A DNA stretch of 64,000 nt, taken from contig OZ024743.1 in assembly GCA_964016885.1 (NCBI GenBank), positions 189,525,853 through 189,589,852 on the forward strand, in the 5' to 3' direction. Position 1 is the stretch's first letter. Every line of letters starts with the position of its first letter. The notes under the pieces are model-generated. The model did not search any database, had not been told where the DNA came from, and was given only the letters and a program-made list of their open reading frames with translations. Both the position numbers and the translations under genes were made by a program. Source of the DNA: Eledone cirrhosa. Lineage: Eukaryota > Mollusca > Cephalopoda > Octopoda > Eledonidae. Shown here one piece after another: positions 33,190 to 43,031 of the stretch.

Positions 33190-33560
33190 CATTCTATTTT
33201 AGTAGTCCAGAGGTTTTACACTTCTTCACTACTGTCTCAGCTTCTATCACAATGAAATTGTAACCTAAGCAAACATGGAAGAACAGCCGAACTCCCACTG
33301 TCATCGCTGCCATTTCTCTGGCCCTCCCCATCTCTCTGTATGGTGAGCAAATGGGGTCCCACATGCTGGCCTCCCCACAGCCCTGGTGGCCAGAATGGAG
33401 AAGGTGTTTCCCCAGAGGATGGTAAGGGAGATGCGCTGGAAGAGCCATTCCAACTCACAAGGCTCACACCTGTGGCTGGCCAGCTCAGCGCCTATGGGAG
33501 ATAGCCCTAGAGCCAAGGACACCAGAAGTCTCCATTGCCAAGGGTGGAGAGCGACCGGTA
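33190..33560. other. GC-richer segment, unrecognised
   Basis: About 370 bp clearly richer in G+C than its surroundings, with overlapping minus frames of 73-84 codons (33194-33522) such as LSPIGAELASHRCEPCELEWL. No domain is recognised, the frames overlap one another, and no splice or start context decides between them. It could be a repeat fragment or an exon-like relic. Confidence 0.3.
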
Positions 33561-33597
33561 CTTAGAGAAATGTATATATATATATGTATATATATAT

Positions 33598-33850
33598 ATC
33601 ATCATCATCATCATCATCATTTAAACATCTGCTTTCTTTGATAGCAGAGGCTGGATGGCCTTCACAGTACAAGACAGCAATGAAGTGGGCCACTAATCTC
33701 CCAGACAGCCTAGGGGTGCACATCTTGCATACCCACATTTACATATTCTACTGAGTGCATTTTATTGTGGCAACAGCACAAGAGAAGTTGTCATGTCTTT
33801 GACACAACTGAAATTCCTCCCAACCCTTCATTTGGTAAGATTTCTAGAAA
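33598..33850. repeat. Family E repeat copy, longest example
   Basis: (ATC)n at 33599-33620, then ctttgatagcagaggctgga, agacagcaatgaagtgggcc, taatctcccagacagcctag, attctactgagtgcatttta, agttgtcatgtctttgacac and ccttcatttggtaag. It defines most of the family E consensus in this window. Confidence 0.6.
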
Positions 33851-33851
33851 T

Positions 33852-34293
33852 ATATCATCATCATCATCATCGTCATCACCATTTTACGTTCCTTCTTCCA
33901 TACTAGCATTGGTTAGATGGGTTGTCCTGTTGTGGGAAGTGTCCAGTCGACTGACCTTGTCTTGCTCATAGGGGAGCTGATCTTGGCTTTATTTCTACAA
34001 CTGGATGCCCTTCCTAACACCAACCTAATTTACAGTGAGTGCTGGGTGCTTTTTTTTCCGTGGCGCCTACATGTCCACTTTACAGTGTGGGCTGGATGCT
34101 TTTTTGCCATGGCACCTCCACAACTACTTTGCAGTGGAATGATAGGGAACCCAGTCCTATCATCTCATTTCTACAGTTGAGTAAACTGGAGCAATGTGAA
34201 ATAAAGTGTCTTGCTCATCACCCAGTCCGAGAATTGAACTCACAACCTTTCGATTGCAAGCCCAATGTTCTAACCACTAAGCCATCCACCTTC
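33852..34293 (-). mobile_element. tRNA-headed SINE with LINE-type tail
   Basis: Minus orientation. The head at 34290-34215 has ggcttagtggttagaacatt (A box) and gtgagttcaattctcggact (B box). The body contains gcaagacactttatttcaca. The 3' half (34140-33855) has gtgccatggcaaaaaagcat, gttaggaagggcatccagtt and an (ATC)n end. That 3' half matches the RTE LINE 3' UTR, so the SINE is presumably mobilised by that LINE. Confidence 0.75.
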
Positions 34294-34299
34294 ACATAT

Positions 34300-35150
34300 A
34301 TATTAATTAATAAATAAAACAAGTGTGTATATGAAAGCATATACTATATGTTTATATACAATAAACATGGTAGCTTTGCTATCAAAGAAAAAATATTTTG
34401 ATGCGGTGAAAAATTATTTTTCTCTGTTTTTCTCAGTGATCCCATCACAGACTATCAATAGCAGTCGAGAATTCCAGACAGAACTGTTTCAAAATTCATT
34501 AATGTTTCATATACACCCCTATTATACTTAAACACTATCTTGCTGCTACTGCTAATAAATTCATATACATAAATACATATGCATAACTAAAGACCTGGTC
34601 CAAAATTCTCATTGAAGGTTACCAGTTTATCAGCTAATGAGCATATTTTCACTGACCATTCCACATATTACAATGAAGCTCCAGCTTTGAGTGGATTTCT
34701 AGATAAGGTAAAATATATTAAGTACAAGCACAAAACTATAAAATATGATCGTTATGCAATATGTGGTAAAACCCACCATATAATATGGAAGTGGCTACAC
34801 CAATAGCTACAACTTTCCTTATATCAATAAGGAAGCATTTCCCCTTATCACATAGATATCAAGATTTTTAATTGAAATGCAGTTAAAATATCTCATTCCA
34901 CAACTTCCAACCTCACACACAACATCAATGTATCTAATATAGCTAAATTACCTAGCCATAGTAATATAAACAATCCTGAACTTGGTTCTAGCTTCAATTG
35001 TATGAATAGGAACTATTGCCCTCTTGCTGAGAAATGCCTATCAAGCAATATAGTTTATAAATATAAGGTAGATACACTCACTACTAGTAAGGCTTAGATA
35101 GGGTTAATAGCCAATATATTTAAGCAGTGTTTATACATGTAGTATCATTC
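34300..35150. other. No recognisable gene
   Basis: AT-rich with short frames (34325-34531, 34612-34806) that show no known domain. The latter could be very decayed LINE coding sequence leading into the fragment at 35150, but I see no motif. Confidence 0.3.
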
Positions 35151-35540
35151 ATTTTAAACCCCTTTAAAGAGGAATTTGACTTCACTTTCAGCCTCTCTCT
35201 GTTCCTATCATGTGCCTGTGCATGCAATGGAACAGAGAGAAAAGGCATGCGCAGTACTGAAAATCAGCTGCCCCGCAGATGTTAATATGTTGTTAAGAGT
35301 TACCAAAAAGGAGAATATTTATGTTAAACTAATGAAGAACCTGCAGATATTCCCCCCTGACTATACCTTTAGGTTTGTACCTGTGATCATTGAGGCACTT
35401 GCATATTTTATTAACTGCCTCAGCCTAAATTGTGAGAAGCTGAGCTTCACAAAACATGAAAGAGCATAGCTAATTAGGAAATTGCAATACAATCCATTAA
35501 TGGAAACGTACAAATATGTAAAACATTCCAGAAATTAGTA
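35150..35540 (+). pseudogene. C-terminal fragment of an R2-type LINE protein
   Basis: The plus frame 35176-35469 reads EISCPADVN-like (KISCPADVNMLLRV), then KNLQIFPPDYTFRFVPVIIEAL, CLSLNCEKLSF, a stop, and LIRKLQYNPLMETYKYVKH. From memory these are the strings that follow the restriction-like endonuclease motif in R2-superfamily LINE proteins (VPVIVGALG and the LIRKLQ end). Reverse transcriptase and nuclease motifs are missing upstream. Clade assignment is tentative. Confidence 0.55.
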
Positions 35541-35837
35541 TATAATAATTGCATGTACAAATATATGGAAATAGAAACATATGCATATTTAACTTCAAAC
35601 ATACACTTCCACACAGGCAATGACATTGATACTGGCGCACATACACATATATACATACAAACATACATATTGATACACGCATATCCATACACACACATAC
35701 ATATATATGAGGAAAATGATTAACAAAAAGGGTTTGAAAAGCGCACTTGGTAGATATATAAAATATCTGTACAAAAATTGATGTTGATTTATCCAAACAT
35801 ATGTTATTTTGTTAAACTTTTTTTCTTCGTTAAAACT

Positions 35838-35886
35838 CCTACATGCTGATTCTCAACCCAAGCGGTTGAGAATCAGCATGCAGGAG
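35838..35886. repeat. 27-bp-stem hairpin
   Basis: aaaactcctacatgctgatt...ccc, a short loop, then its reverse complement ending gcatgcaggagtttt, with one mismatch. It lies about 50 bp upstream of the first recognisable Helitron helicase codons. Helitrons carry a hairpin at the 3' end, so its position does not fit a canonical Helitron terminus. Confidence 0.6.
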
Positions 35887-35929
35887 TTTTATTGAAAATT
35901 GAGAAACCCTGAAATAGAAATAACGTTTT

Positions 35930-37020
35930 TAGATGAATTTTATAACACAGCTTTGATCGAGATTGAAGACAAACTGGTGGAAAGATGGACCTACTCGGCA
36001 TTTATGTGGCCTTTCTTGCATTGATAACACTAATTTTTATGACCTAAGGAGTGAAATTCTGCAAGAAACTTCATGTTAACAAAAACAAGACAAAACTGCT
36101 AGATGATCAAAAAGCAGTATAATATATGATTATACTTGAGTCAATTAAACTCAGAACGGTGGCCTTTTTTTTGTCAATGCTCCAGGTGGAACTGGTAAAA
36201 CCTTCTTGATAATCCTATTGTTCTCTAAAATTCAACAAGACCAGAAATAGCTTTAGCTGTTGCTTCATCTGAAATTGCTGCTTCAACTTTTACCTGAAGA
36301 CAAAACAGCTCATTGTGCTTTCAAAGTAGACTGAGGCCTAAGTTTGAATGAAATGTCTGTATGTCATATAAAGAAGGACTCAGGAACTGCCCAAATATTG
36401 CAAAGATGTGAAGCAATTTTGGGGGATGAATGCACAATGGCACACTGACATGCATAGGAGACCTTGGACAGAACACTAAAAGATTTCTGGAACAGCACAA
36501 CACTTATGGGAGGAACAATTATTATTTTATCTGGGATCTTCCCACAAACTTTACCAATGATATCAAAGAACACTCATATTGATAAAGTTCAAGCTTGCCT
36601 GAAATCGACAACTTTATAGCTATGTATCACCAAACTCAATTTAAGAACAAACATGTGGATAATTTCAGTGACAACATTTTTACAGAGGATGCTCGAAAGC
36701 TTCTAAAACTTGGTGAAGGTAAAATATTCCTTGATACTGAAGGATGTTTTGATCTTTCATTATTTTGTACTGTTGTAAAATAAAGAACCAGTAATGTCCT
36801 GGGTCATTGCTGGCCTTGTGCCAATAGTAGAAACAATTATTTTGTACTGTTGTTGAAAGCGCTGTGAGCCTAATTAATCAAGTGTTCCCCAATTTCAAAA
36901 TCCATCATTCCAACAAGGAGTGGCTACGTCAAAGAGAAATCCTTGCCCCACAAATCATCACAGTGAATGCCATCAACAAAAATCTTTCACAAATGAGAAA
37001 TTCTCGATGAGAACAAAGTT
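35930..37020 (+). pseudogene. Helitron helicase (Pif1-like) remnant
   Basis: In order: NTALIEIEDKLV, then MIKKQ..., FFVNAPGGTGKTFLI (Walker A, about 36170-36210), AVASSEIAAST-like residues, PEDKTAHCAFK, CHIKKDSGTAQILQRCEAILGDECTMAH (Walker B DE), RTLKDFWNSTTLMGGTIIILSG, LPMISKNTH, then KLLKLGEGKIF, SLINQVFPNF and EWLRQREILAPQ. This is the C-terminal 5'-3' helicase of Helitron Rep/Hel proteins. Numerous stops and shifts are present and the Rep (HUH) domain is absent. The only open piece of note is 36595-36783. Confidence 0.8.
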
Positions 37021-37084
37021 GTTTATTATCCCATTGAAATTCTAAAAAAAAAAAATGTAAAAACATTGTATATACTGAAGTTCT

Positions 37085-37445
37085 GCAAGGTTTAGATGGG
37101 TTTACACAGACTAAGTCATTACTGAAGTGGAGCTACTTATCTCCCAGACTAGCCAGGGATCTGTGTCTCGCATATGTATGGTCTAACATTCTACCGAGTG
37201 CACAGGAGAGTTTGACACAACTGATGATCTTCCCTACCCATTGTTTGGTAAGCTTTCAATGGATGGATACCCATCCTATCACCAACCCTTTCACAGCATG
37301 TACTGGATGCATTTATTGTGTAGATCATCAAGGGAGGCTGTCATATCCTTGACATAACTGAGGGGTCCTCCCTACCCTTTGTTTGGCAGGCTTTCTATGG
37401 CTGGATGTGGTTCCAATCACCAACCACTTCATAGCATGTAATGGC
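37085..37445. repeat. Family E repeat with internal ~130-bp duplication
   Basis: Starts gatgggtttacacagactaa and carries tgaagtggagctacttatct. It then has two successive copies of a block marked by ttccctacccattgtttggtaagctttc (about 37230) and ctccctaccctttgtttggcaggctttc (about 37365), each followed by caccaacc and atagcatgta. It ends at a TG-rich tract. Confidence 0.5.
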
Positions 37446-37868
37446 TGCATTTACATACATACATGTGTGTGTGTGTGTGTGTCTGTACATGTGTTTCCAG
37501 CATATTTCTGTCAATATTTTAACAGTGTCTCCAGATGCTATTGTTTGTTTGTGTATATGAGAAATGTTAGAGGTGGTTGACCTATGAAGGATAAAAGAGA
37601 TGTTAAAAAACGATTGTATATTGTTTGAATAACTAAGCATATCAAAACAATTCCCAAGTCACAACAGTGCAATACATTATTTTCTAATTATTCTTTGCAT
37701 AACACAAACTTACAAATCGATCAATTAGAACATAATACTAAATGAAAGGCTTTCTCTTAATATAGATATATATATGAAGTATTTCCATAGGAAATGTAAA
37801 GGAATGGAGAGTGCTCTATGTATGCTACAGAGCTATTTAATTATTTAATAAACAACATAAGACAATTA

Positions 37869-37941
37869 TTCCATTTACCAAAGGTTTCATGAAGACAGAC
37901 GAGCCCAACAGTGACGTCTGAAATTGCTCATCAGAATGAAA
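37869..37941 (-). ncRNA. Hammerhead ribozyme motif, family B left arm
   Basis: Minus strand. Stem I is TTTCATT with AATGGAA (7 pairs, one wobble). The core is CTGATGA. The distal part of stem II is CAGACG/CGTCTG, its base mismatched. GAAA follows, then stem III ACC-TTT-GGT (3 pairs, 3-base loop), H17 = A. All conserved core bases are present. Confidence 0.65.
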
Positions 37942-37957
37942 ATTTAATATCTTGAAT

Positions 37958-38030
37958 TTTCATTCTGATGAGCGATTGCAGACGTCTCTGTTGGGCTCGT
38001 CTGTCTTCGTGAAACCTTTGGTAAATGGAA
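37958..38030 (+). ncRNA. Hammerhead ribozyme motif, complete type I fold
   Basis: Stem I is TTTCATT (37958-37964) with AATGGAA (38024-38030). The core CTGATGA is at 37965-37971. Stem II is GCGA/TCGT at the base (first pair G-U), then CAGACG/CGTCTG. GAAA is at 38011-38014. Stem III is ACC/GGT with loop TTT and the A15.1-U16.1 pair formed. H17 = A at 38023, with predicted cleavage just after it. The short stem III is typical of PLE- and retrozyme-type hammerheads. All invariant core positions match. Activity is inferred, not shown. Confidence 0.75.
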
Positions 38031-38209
38031 TAATTGTCTTGTGTTGTTTATTACATAAATATATATATATAAATATATATGCCCATGAAAAGTTTCACAA
38101 TACAAATTACACAAGCATTACACACACACACAGACACATATATTATACAAAGTGTGAGCTGGTAGGTAGTGATATAGCACAGTGGATAGAGCTGTTATGT
38201 CCAAAAGAC

Positions 38210-39545
38210 ATGTATGGAAAACTGGAAAAATAGGGTCAGCAAATATCAACAGCAAAGTGTTGAAAATTGTCTTCGAAATGACACTAGTGCCTATGTTCAA
38301 AAGAATGAGGCATGGGAATGCTACTATGAGAAGCTGATGAATGTGAAGATTGAGTGGGCAGAAGAGAGACAACCCAAAGCAGACCCATCAGAGGGAGATA
38401 GTTATGGGGTCAAAGAAGCAATGAAGGAGATGAAAAATTATAAATCTGTTTGACTATTGCAGATAGTCTCTGTGACACTAAAACCATCTGTAGCTGTAGA
38501 AGCCAAATTAGTTACCCACATAGTCAATCAGATAATACAGGATGCTATCAATGACTGGCAAGCTCTATACTTATCAATTGCTACAAAGGAGAAAGGGGTG
38601 CTTTGGAAAGGAGCTAGTATATAGACATAAAATGAATGAATCAAATTATGAAAGTGACAGAAAGGGTTGTAGTACAATTAATTAGAGAAAGACTTAAATA
38701 GAATATGAAGTTTGGTTTTGTAACAGAGAGGAGTACGACACATGCCCTCTTCTTAGTAAGATGTCTACAAGAAATTCCTGGCTAAGTGGAAGCCACTTCA
38801 TCTAGTTTTCAGGGATGGAGAAGGCCTTTGGCAGAGTACCACTATCTGATCTGGTGGTCCTTAAGAAAATAAAGTGTAGAAGAATAGATTGTAAGAGCAG
38901 TGCAAACCATGCACAGAGGAGCTGGCAGTAAAGTGGGAGTAGGAAGTGAATTTAGTGAGGAATTTAATGTACAGATAGGAGTTCAGCAAGGCTCATTCCT
39001 CTGTCCACTTATATTATAGTTCTTCAGGTCATAACAGAGGATTTTAAGACTGACTGTTGATGGGAATTTCTGTATGCTGATTGTCTGAATCTTATATCTG
39101 AATCTGTGAAAGAGCTAGAGAAGAAATGTTTACCATAGAAACTGTAAATGATATACACAATGTAAATCCTGGTTACATCTGAGGTTTAGTGTAATAGCAG
39201 AAAAGGTAGACTTTGTATGTAGCAAATGTACAATGACAGTAAGAGCATCAGTGAAATAAATATTTTCCAATCCCAGGAAAGCTCCAGAGAAGTGTTTGAC
39301 AGTGTCTGCAACTTAGTTTATCTAATTAACAGTGGAGGAGCAAAGTTGCTAGAATAAAAATAGAATGGAAAACGTTTACGGAGCTACTACATCTGTTGAC
39401 AACAAAAGGTTTCTCTGAATTAATGAAAGGTTGGTTCTCTGATAATTACTTGAGATGTGCACTACTGTATGGCAGTGAGACATGGCAGTGAATACAGGGG
39501 AAATGCAGAAGCTGAAGAGAAATAAAGCTCTATCAATTCCACTAT
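38210..39545 (+). pseudogene. Decayed RTE-type LINE reverse transcriptase
   Basis: Plus-strand fragment aligned by eye to residues about 550-1020 of the 24-kb LINE. The open piece 38214-38453 reads NEAWECYYEKLMNVKIEW and VKEAMKEMKNYKS. Downstream: KFGFVTERSTTHALFLV, EKAFGRVPL, a motif B relic VQIGVQQGSFLCPLIL, YADCLNLISESVKELEKK (YADD changed to YADC), a partly deleted finger with only CSKC left, and DSVCNLVYLINSGG. Many stops are present. This is an old copy. Confidence 0.75.
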
Positions 39546-39893
39546 GCAACTAAATGTACCAGCTGGCCTCAATGTGCCCAGTCTTCACAACCACTCGCTT
39601 ATTGATACTTTTATTCATTATCAATATACTCCGCCCTCTATCAGCTAGCCCTATCAGCCTATCTCCACTGTCATCTCCCAGAACTAACCATAGCTCTTTT
39701 ACTTTTGTTATAGAACTTTCTGTCAGTGGACACCATCAATAATTTCTCTCATTCTCTCACTCATATAGCTCAGTCACCTTTGGGTCCCTTAACCTGTATA
39801 AGAGGAAAGAACCTTTAATTAAATAGTAACTTGGCCTGCAACGACCTGACCAGCGTGGAAAAGTGGATTAAAATGATGATTAGGATGAGGACA

Positions 39894-39915
39894 TTATATA
39901 TATATATATATATAT

Positions 39916-39994
<79 letters not shown>
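39894..39994. repeat. (TA)n then (GA)n microsatellite
   Basis: About 22 bp TA followed by about 78 bp of GA. It directly abuts the SINE head, so it is probably the insertion target. Confidence 0.95.
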
Positions 39995-40345
39995 CACATG
40001 GCTTAGTGGTTAGAGCATTGGCCTTGCAATTGAAAGGTTGTAAGTGAAATTCTCAGACTGAGTGATGTGTTGTTTCCTTGAGCAAGACACTTTATTTCAC
40101 ATTGCTCCAGTTTACTCAGCTGTAGAAATGAGATGATAGGGATTGGGGGTCCCTATCATTCCACTGCAAAGTGGTCGTGGAGGTGCCATGGCAAAATACC
40201 ACCCAACACTCACTGTAAATGAGGTTGATGTTAGGAAGGCCATCCAGCTGTAGAAATCAAGCCAGAATCAGTTCCTGTCCCAAGCAGGGAAAAGCGGACG
40301 TAAAATGATGATGATGATGATGATGATGATGATATATATATATAT
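39990..40345 (+). mobile_element. tRNA-headed SINE with LINE-type (GAT)n tail
   Basis: Head: tggcttagtggttagagcat (A box) and gtaagtgaaattctcagac (weakened B box). The body includes gcaagacactttatttcaca and agaaatgagatgatagggat. The 3' half includes gtggtcgtggaggtgccatg, aaatgaggttgatgttagga and gcggacgtaaaatgatgatg. The last ~200 bp match the RTE LINE 3' UTR, consistent with LINE-dependent mobilisation. Length is about 350 bp including the tail. Confidence 0.8.
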
Positions 40346-40350
40346 ATTTA

Positions 40351-40396
<46 letters not shown>
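40326..40396. repeat. (TA)n microsatellite
   Basis: TA tract joining the SINE tail to the first unit of the 421-bp tandem repeat. Confidence 0.95.
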
Positions 40397-40399
<3 letters not shown>

Positions 40400-40526
40400 A
40401 AGGTAATTTGAGTTTTTCAAATATTAATAATAACATTCGAATTGTTTGCAATTGTGCAAACAAGCCTCAATTATATAGCCATGTCAGTAGAATGAACACT
40501 TCATTCTTGCTCTTGTATTGGCATGT

Positions 40527-40588
40527 GAACAGAACTGCAGAGACTAATGTTTCTGTGTATCACCCTTTATTAGTACAGCTCTCTGTTC
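40527..40588 (-). ncRNA. Decayed hammerhead in unit 1
   Basis: Same fold position as 40948-41009, but the core reads CTAATAA instead of CTGATGA (both invariant G residues changed to A), and stem II is GGGU/ACAC. GAAA remains. It should not cleave. Confidence 0.55.
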
Positions 40589-40947
40589 ACCTGCCAAACT
40601 GTCAGAGCTAGTGAAAATATATGCTATTTTCAAAAATACACAGTGATTTGCATATTAGCAGACTGGCTGATCAGTCAGATCTGCATATTATCAGATCCAC
40701 TGATCAGCCAGATTTGCATATCAGCAGACTGGCCAGTCAGTTTCCTGTATATGAGCGATAAATGGCTGGCTTTGCCAATTCAAATTAAAAAGAAAATTTC
40801 ACTCTACATGGTTGAATACAATAAATGTTATTTGAGTTTTTCGAATATCAATAACAGTCGATTCGTTTGCAACTATGCAAACAAGCCTCAATTTTATAGC
40901 CATGTCAGTAGAATGAACACTTCATTCTTGTTCTTATGTTGACATTC

Positions 40948-41009
40948 GAACAGAACAGCAGACACTAATGTTTCTGGGTATCACCCTTCATCAGTACAGC
41001 TCACTGTTC
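40948..41009 (-). ncRNA. Hammerhead ribozyme motif, unit 2, intact core
   Basis: Minus strand, 62 nt. Stem I is GAGCTGTA with TGCTGTTC (7 of 8 positions pair), extended by GAACA/TGTTC across a 2-base bulge. The core is CTGATGA. Stem II is GGGT/ACCC with loop GAT, with an A-A mismatch next to the core. GAAA follows, then stem III ACA/TGT with loop TTAG, A15.1-U16.1 formed, and H17 = C, giving the preferred cleavage triplet GTC. Core bases all match the consensus. Confidence 0.7.
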
Positions 41010-41235
41010 ACCTGCCTAACTGTCAGAGCTAGTGAAAATATATACTATTTTCCAAAAATACACAGTGACTGATCGGCCTGATTTGCATATTAACAGACTG
41101 GCTGATCAGTGAGATCTGCATATTAGCAGATCCACTGATCAGCCAGATTTGCATATCAGCAGATTGGCCAGTCAGCTTCCTGTATCCGAGTGATAAATGG
41201 CCGGCTTTGCTAAATTCAAATTAAAAAAAATTTAA

Positions 41236-41705
41236 ACAGAGTTAAAGACTCTCATTAATCCCCCATGATTTAATGAGCTAAAGGAATAGATTCCGGACTC
41301 TTTATAAATCAGTATATATGGCTATAAAATTGAGGCTTGTTTGCATAATTGCAAACGAATCAAATGTTATTATTAATATTCGAAAAACTCAGATTACATA
41401 TATTTTATTCAACCATGTAGAGCGAAATGTTCTTTATATATATATATATATAACTTGTCCAGCCTTCTGTCATTTTACTCTATAATATAATATATATGTA
41501 TATATATATATATAAAAATCAGTATATAGAGAGAAATACACAAAGAGAAATGTTCATCACTCAGGTGGGTTTTTTCATCTCCTATGAGTAAACATATTTC
41601 TCATTGTGCACTTCTCTCTATATACTGATTTATAAAGAGCCCGGATAGATCATTAAATCATGGGGGATTAATGAGAGTCTTTAACTCTGTTTTAAATTTT
41701 ATATA
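41236..41705. repeat. Inverted repeat block containing an inverted partial 421-bp unit
   Basis: aacagagttaaagactctca, ttaatcccccatgatttaat and actctttataaatcagtata (41232-41313) recur inverted at 41623-41700. Between them are a minus-oriented partial copy of the 421-bp unit (41318-41425, starting gctataaaattgaggcttgt) and a stretch with caaagagaaatgttcatcac. It looks like a fold-back rearrangement of the retrozyme-like repeat. No coding sequence is present. Confidence 0.55.
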
Positions 41706-41814
41706 TATATATATATATATATAGGCTTAAAAATGGAATGAGAGTAAGACGAAAGCAAGAATTGAGGGGGGGGTCCTCATCAGTTGTGTCCTGGGGGGTC
41801 TCGGATAAATATAT

Positions 41815-42180
41815 ATGTTGTTTCCTTGCGCAAGACACTTTAATTCACGTTGCTCCAGTTTACTCAGCTGTAGAAATGAGATGATAGGAGGACTGGGGTC
41901 CCTATCATTCCACTGCAAAGTGGTCGTGGAGGTGCCATGCCAAAAAAAGCACCCACCACACACTGTAAAGTAACTGTGTAGGCACCACGGAAAAAAAGCA
42001 CCTACCACTCACTGTAAATGAGGTTGGTGTTAGGAAGGGCATCCAGCTGTAAAAATCAAGCCAGAATCAGTTCCCGTATGAGCAATACAAGGTCAGCCGA
42101 CCAGATACTGCCTGCAACAGGACAACCCGTCTAATCCATGCTAGCGTGGAAGAACGGAGGTAAAACGGTGATGATGAAGA
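41815..42180 (+). mobile_element. SINE with LINE-type tail, 5' truncated
   Basis: Begins inside the body (atgttgtttccttgcgcaag) without the tRNA head, then gtggtcgtggaggtgccatg, two copies of the cacccaccac/cacctaccac + actcactgtaaa block, gttaggaagggcatccagct and an (ATG)n-like end. A short unrelated repeat (cttaaaaatggaatgagagt, 41725-41814, shared with 32938) precedes it. Confidence 0.7.
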
Positions 42181-42189
42181 TGATATATA

Positions 42190-43030
42190 TATATATATAT
42201 ACTATACATATATGTATATAAATATATATATGTGTGTGTGTGTATGTATGTGTGTATGTGTATGTGTATTTGATGAAGGTGTAAATGAAGGCATATATAT
42301 CTGTTAGATACGCAGTGACTAACAACAGAATGTTTTAAGTCTGCGTGTCTGACATAATGCGTAGCTTGTGAATAAAAAAATCAAGGGATTTCGCTGGCCA
42401 TGGTGATCCCTGCCAAACATCTTTTGTAATGTATCGTTTTATTGGCTAATCAACCAATGAGAGTAACTGTTGCTCAAAAGCATCCGCCACTGTGTTTGCA
42501 CGTTTATTTATCGTTTCGCTTTCGAATCTTCCTCCTGTATTTCGTCGTTTATCATCAAAATATTTTTCTCGTTTTGTTAAGTTATATTGTTAATTTATAT
42601 ATGATTTTTAAAATTTATATTAACTATTTTTTTTTCAGTTCGTTATAATATTGCTTATAATATTGGTTGTATCATATTTACTTGTATATTTGTCCATATT
42701 ATTGTTCGTTTTATATTAGATTATTTTATTATTATTATGTTAGATTATTTTTTTTATCATTACGTTAGACTATTTGTATGTAATATTTAATTTTTATTAA
42801 TTCAACTATAACAATTATTATGTAAAATATATTTATTTAATATTGATTGTTTTTTGTAGTTGTTTATATTAAAAGTCTGAAGATATTTTTATACATCTTA
42901 CAATAATATTTATAAGATCATTTATAAAATAACAATTATATAATCTAATTACATTACAACGATAATTTATTATTAATATATATCATGTTTAACTAGAGTT
43001 ATTACAAGCATTGCCTTAAAAAAATATTAA
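42190..43030. other. No gene seen; strongly AT-rich
   Basis: TA and TG/TA microsatellites at 42185-42260, then AT-rich DNA with T runs. No credible ORF. Confidence 0.5.
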
Positions 43031-43031
43031 A

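Larger units (their letters stand above)
37775..38062. mobile_element. Family B foldback: two hammerhead repeats head to head
   Basis: The left copy (37775-37941) is in minus orientation and the right copy (37958-38060) in plus. They meet around ttcattctgatgag and its reverse complement, with about 16 bp between. Each arm continues through gtaaatggaataattgtctt and tgttgtttatta. It shares its outer part (tttccataggaaatgtaaag, tatgtatgctacagagct) with 24127-24295. There is no coding capacity. Ribozyme repeats arranged in inverted pairs are a pattern known for PLE-associated repeats. Confidence 0.7.
40404..41235 (-). mobile_element. Retrozyme-like tandem dimer, 421-424-bp units
   Basis: Two head-to-tail copies: 40404-40827 and 40828-about 41235 (atttgagtttttcaaatatt versus atttgagtttttcgaatatc; tacagctctctgttcacc versus tacagctcactgttcacc, offset 421-424). 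Each unit has a hammerhead-type motif on the minus strand. There is no ORF above 100 codons and no similarity to LINE, SINE or DNA transposon. Tandem units of a few hundred bases, each with a type I hammerhead with short stem III, describe metazoan retrozymes, which are thought to move as small circular RNAs copied by PLE machinery. An inverted partial unit follows at 41318-41425. Confidence 0.65.

Noticed and set aside
40643..40942. 99-aa plus-strand frame inside the 421-bp repeat (QICILSDPLISQICI type)
   Set aside because: It crosses the unit junction, follows an internal short tandem repeat (tgatcag/gatttgcatat), and is antisense to the ribozyme strand; no domain.
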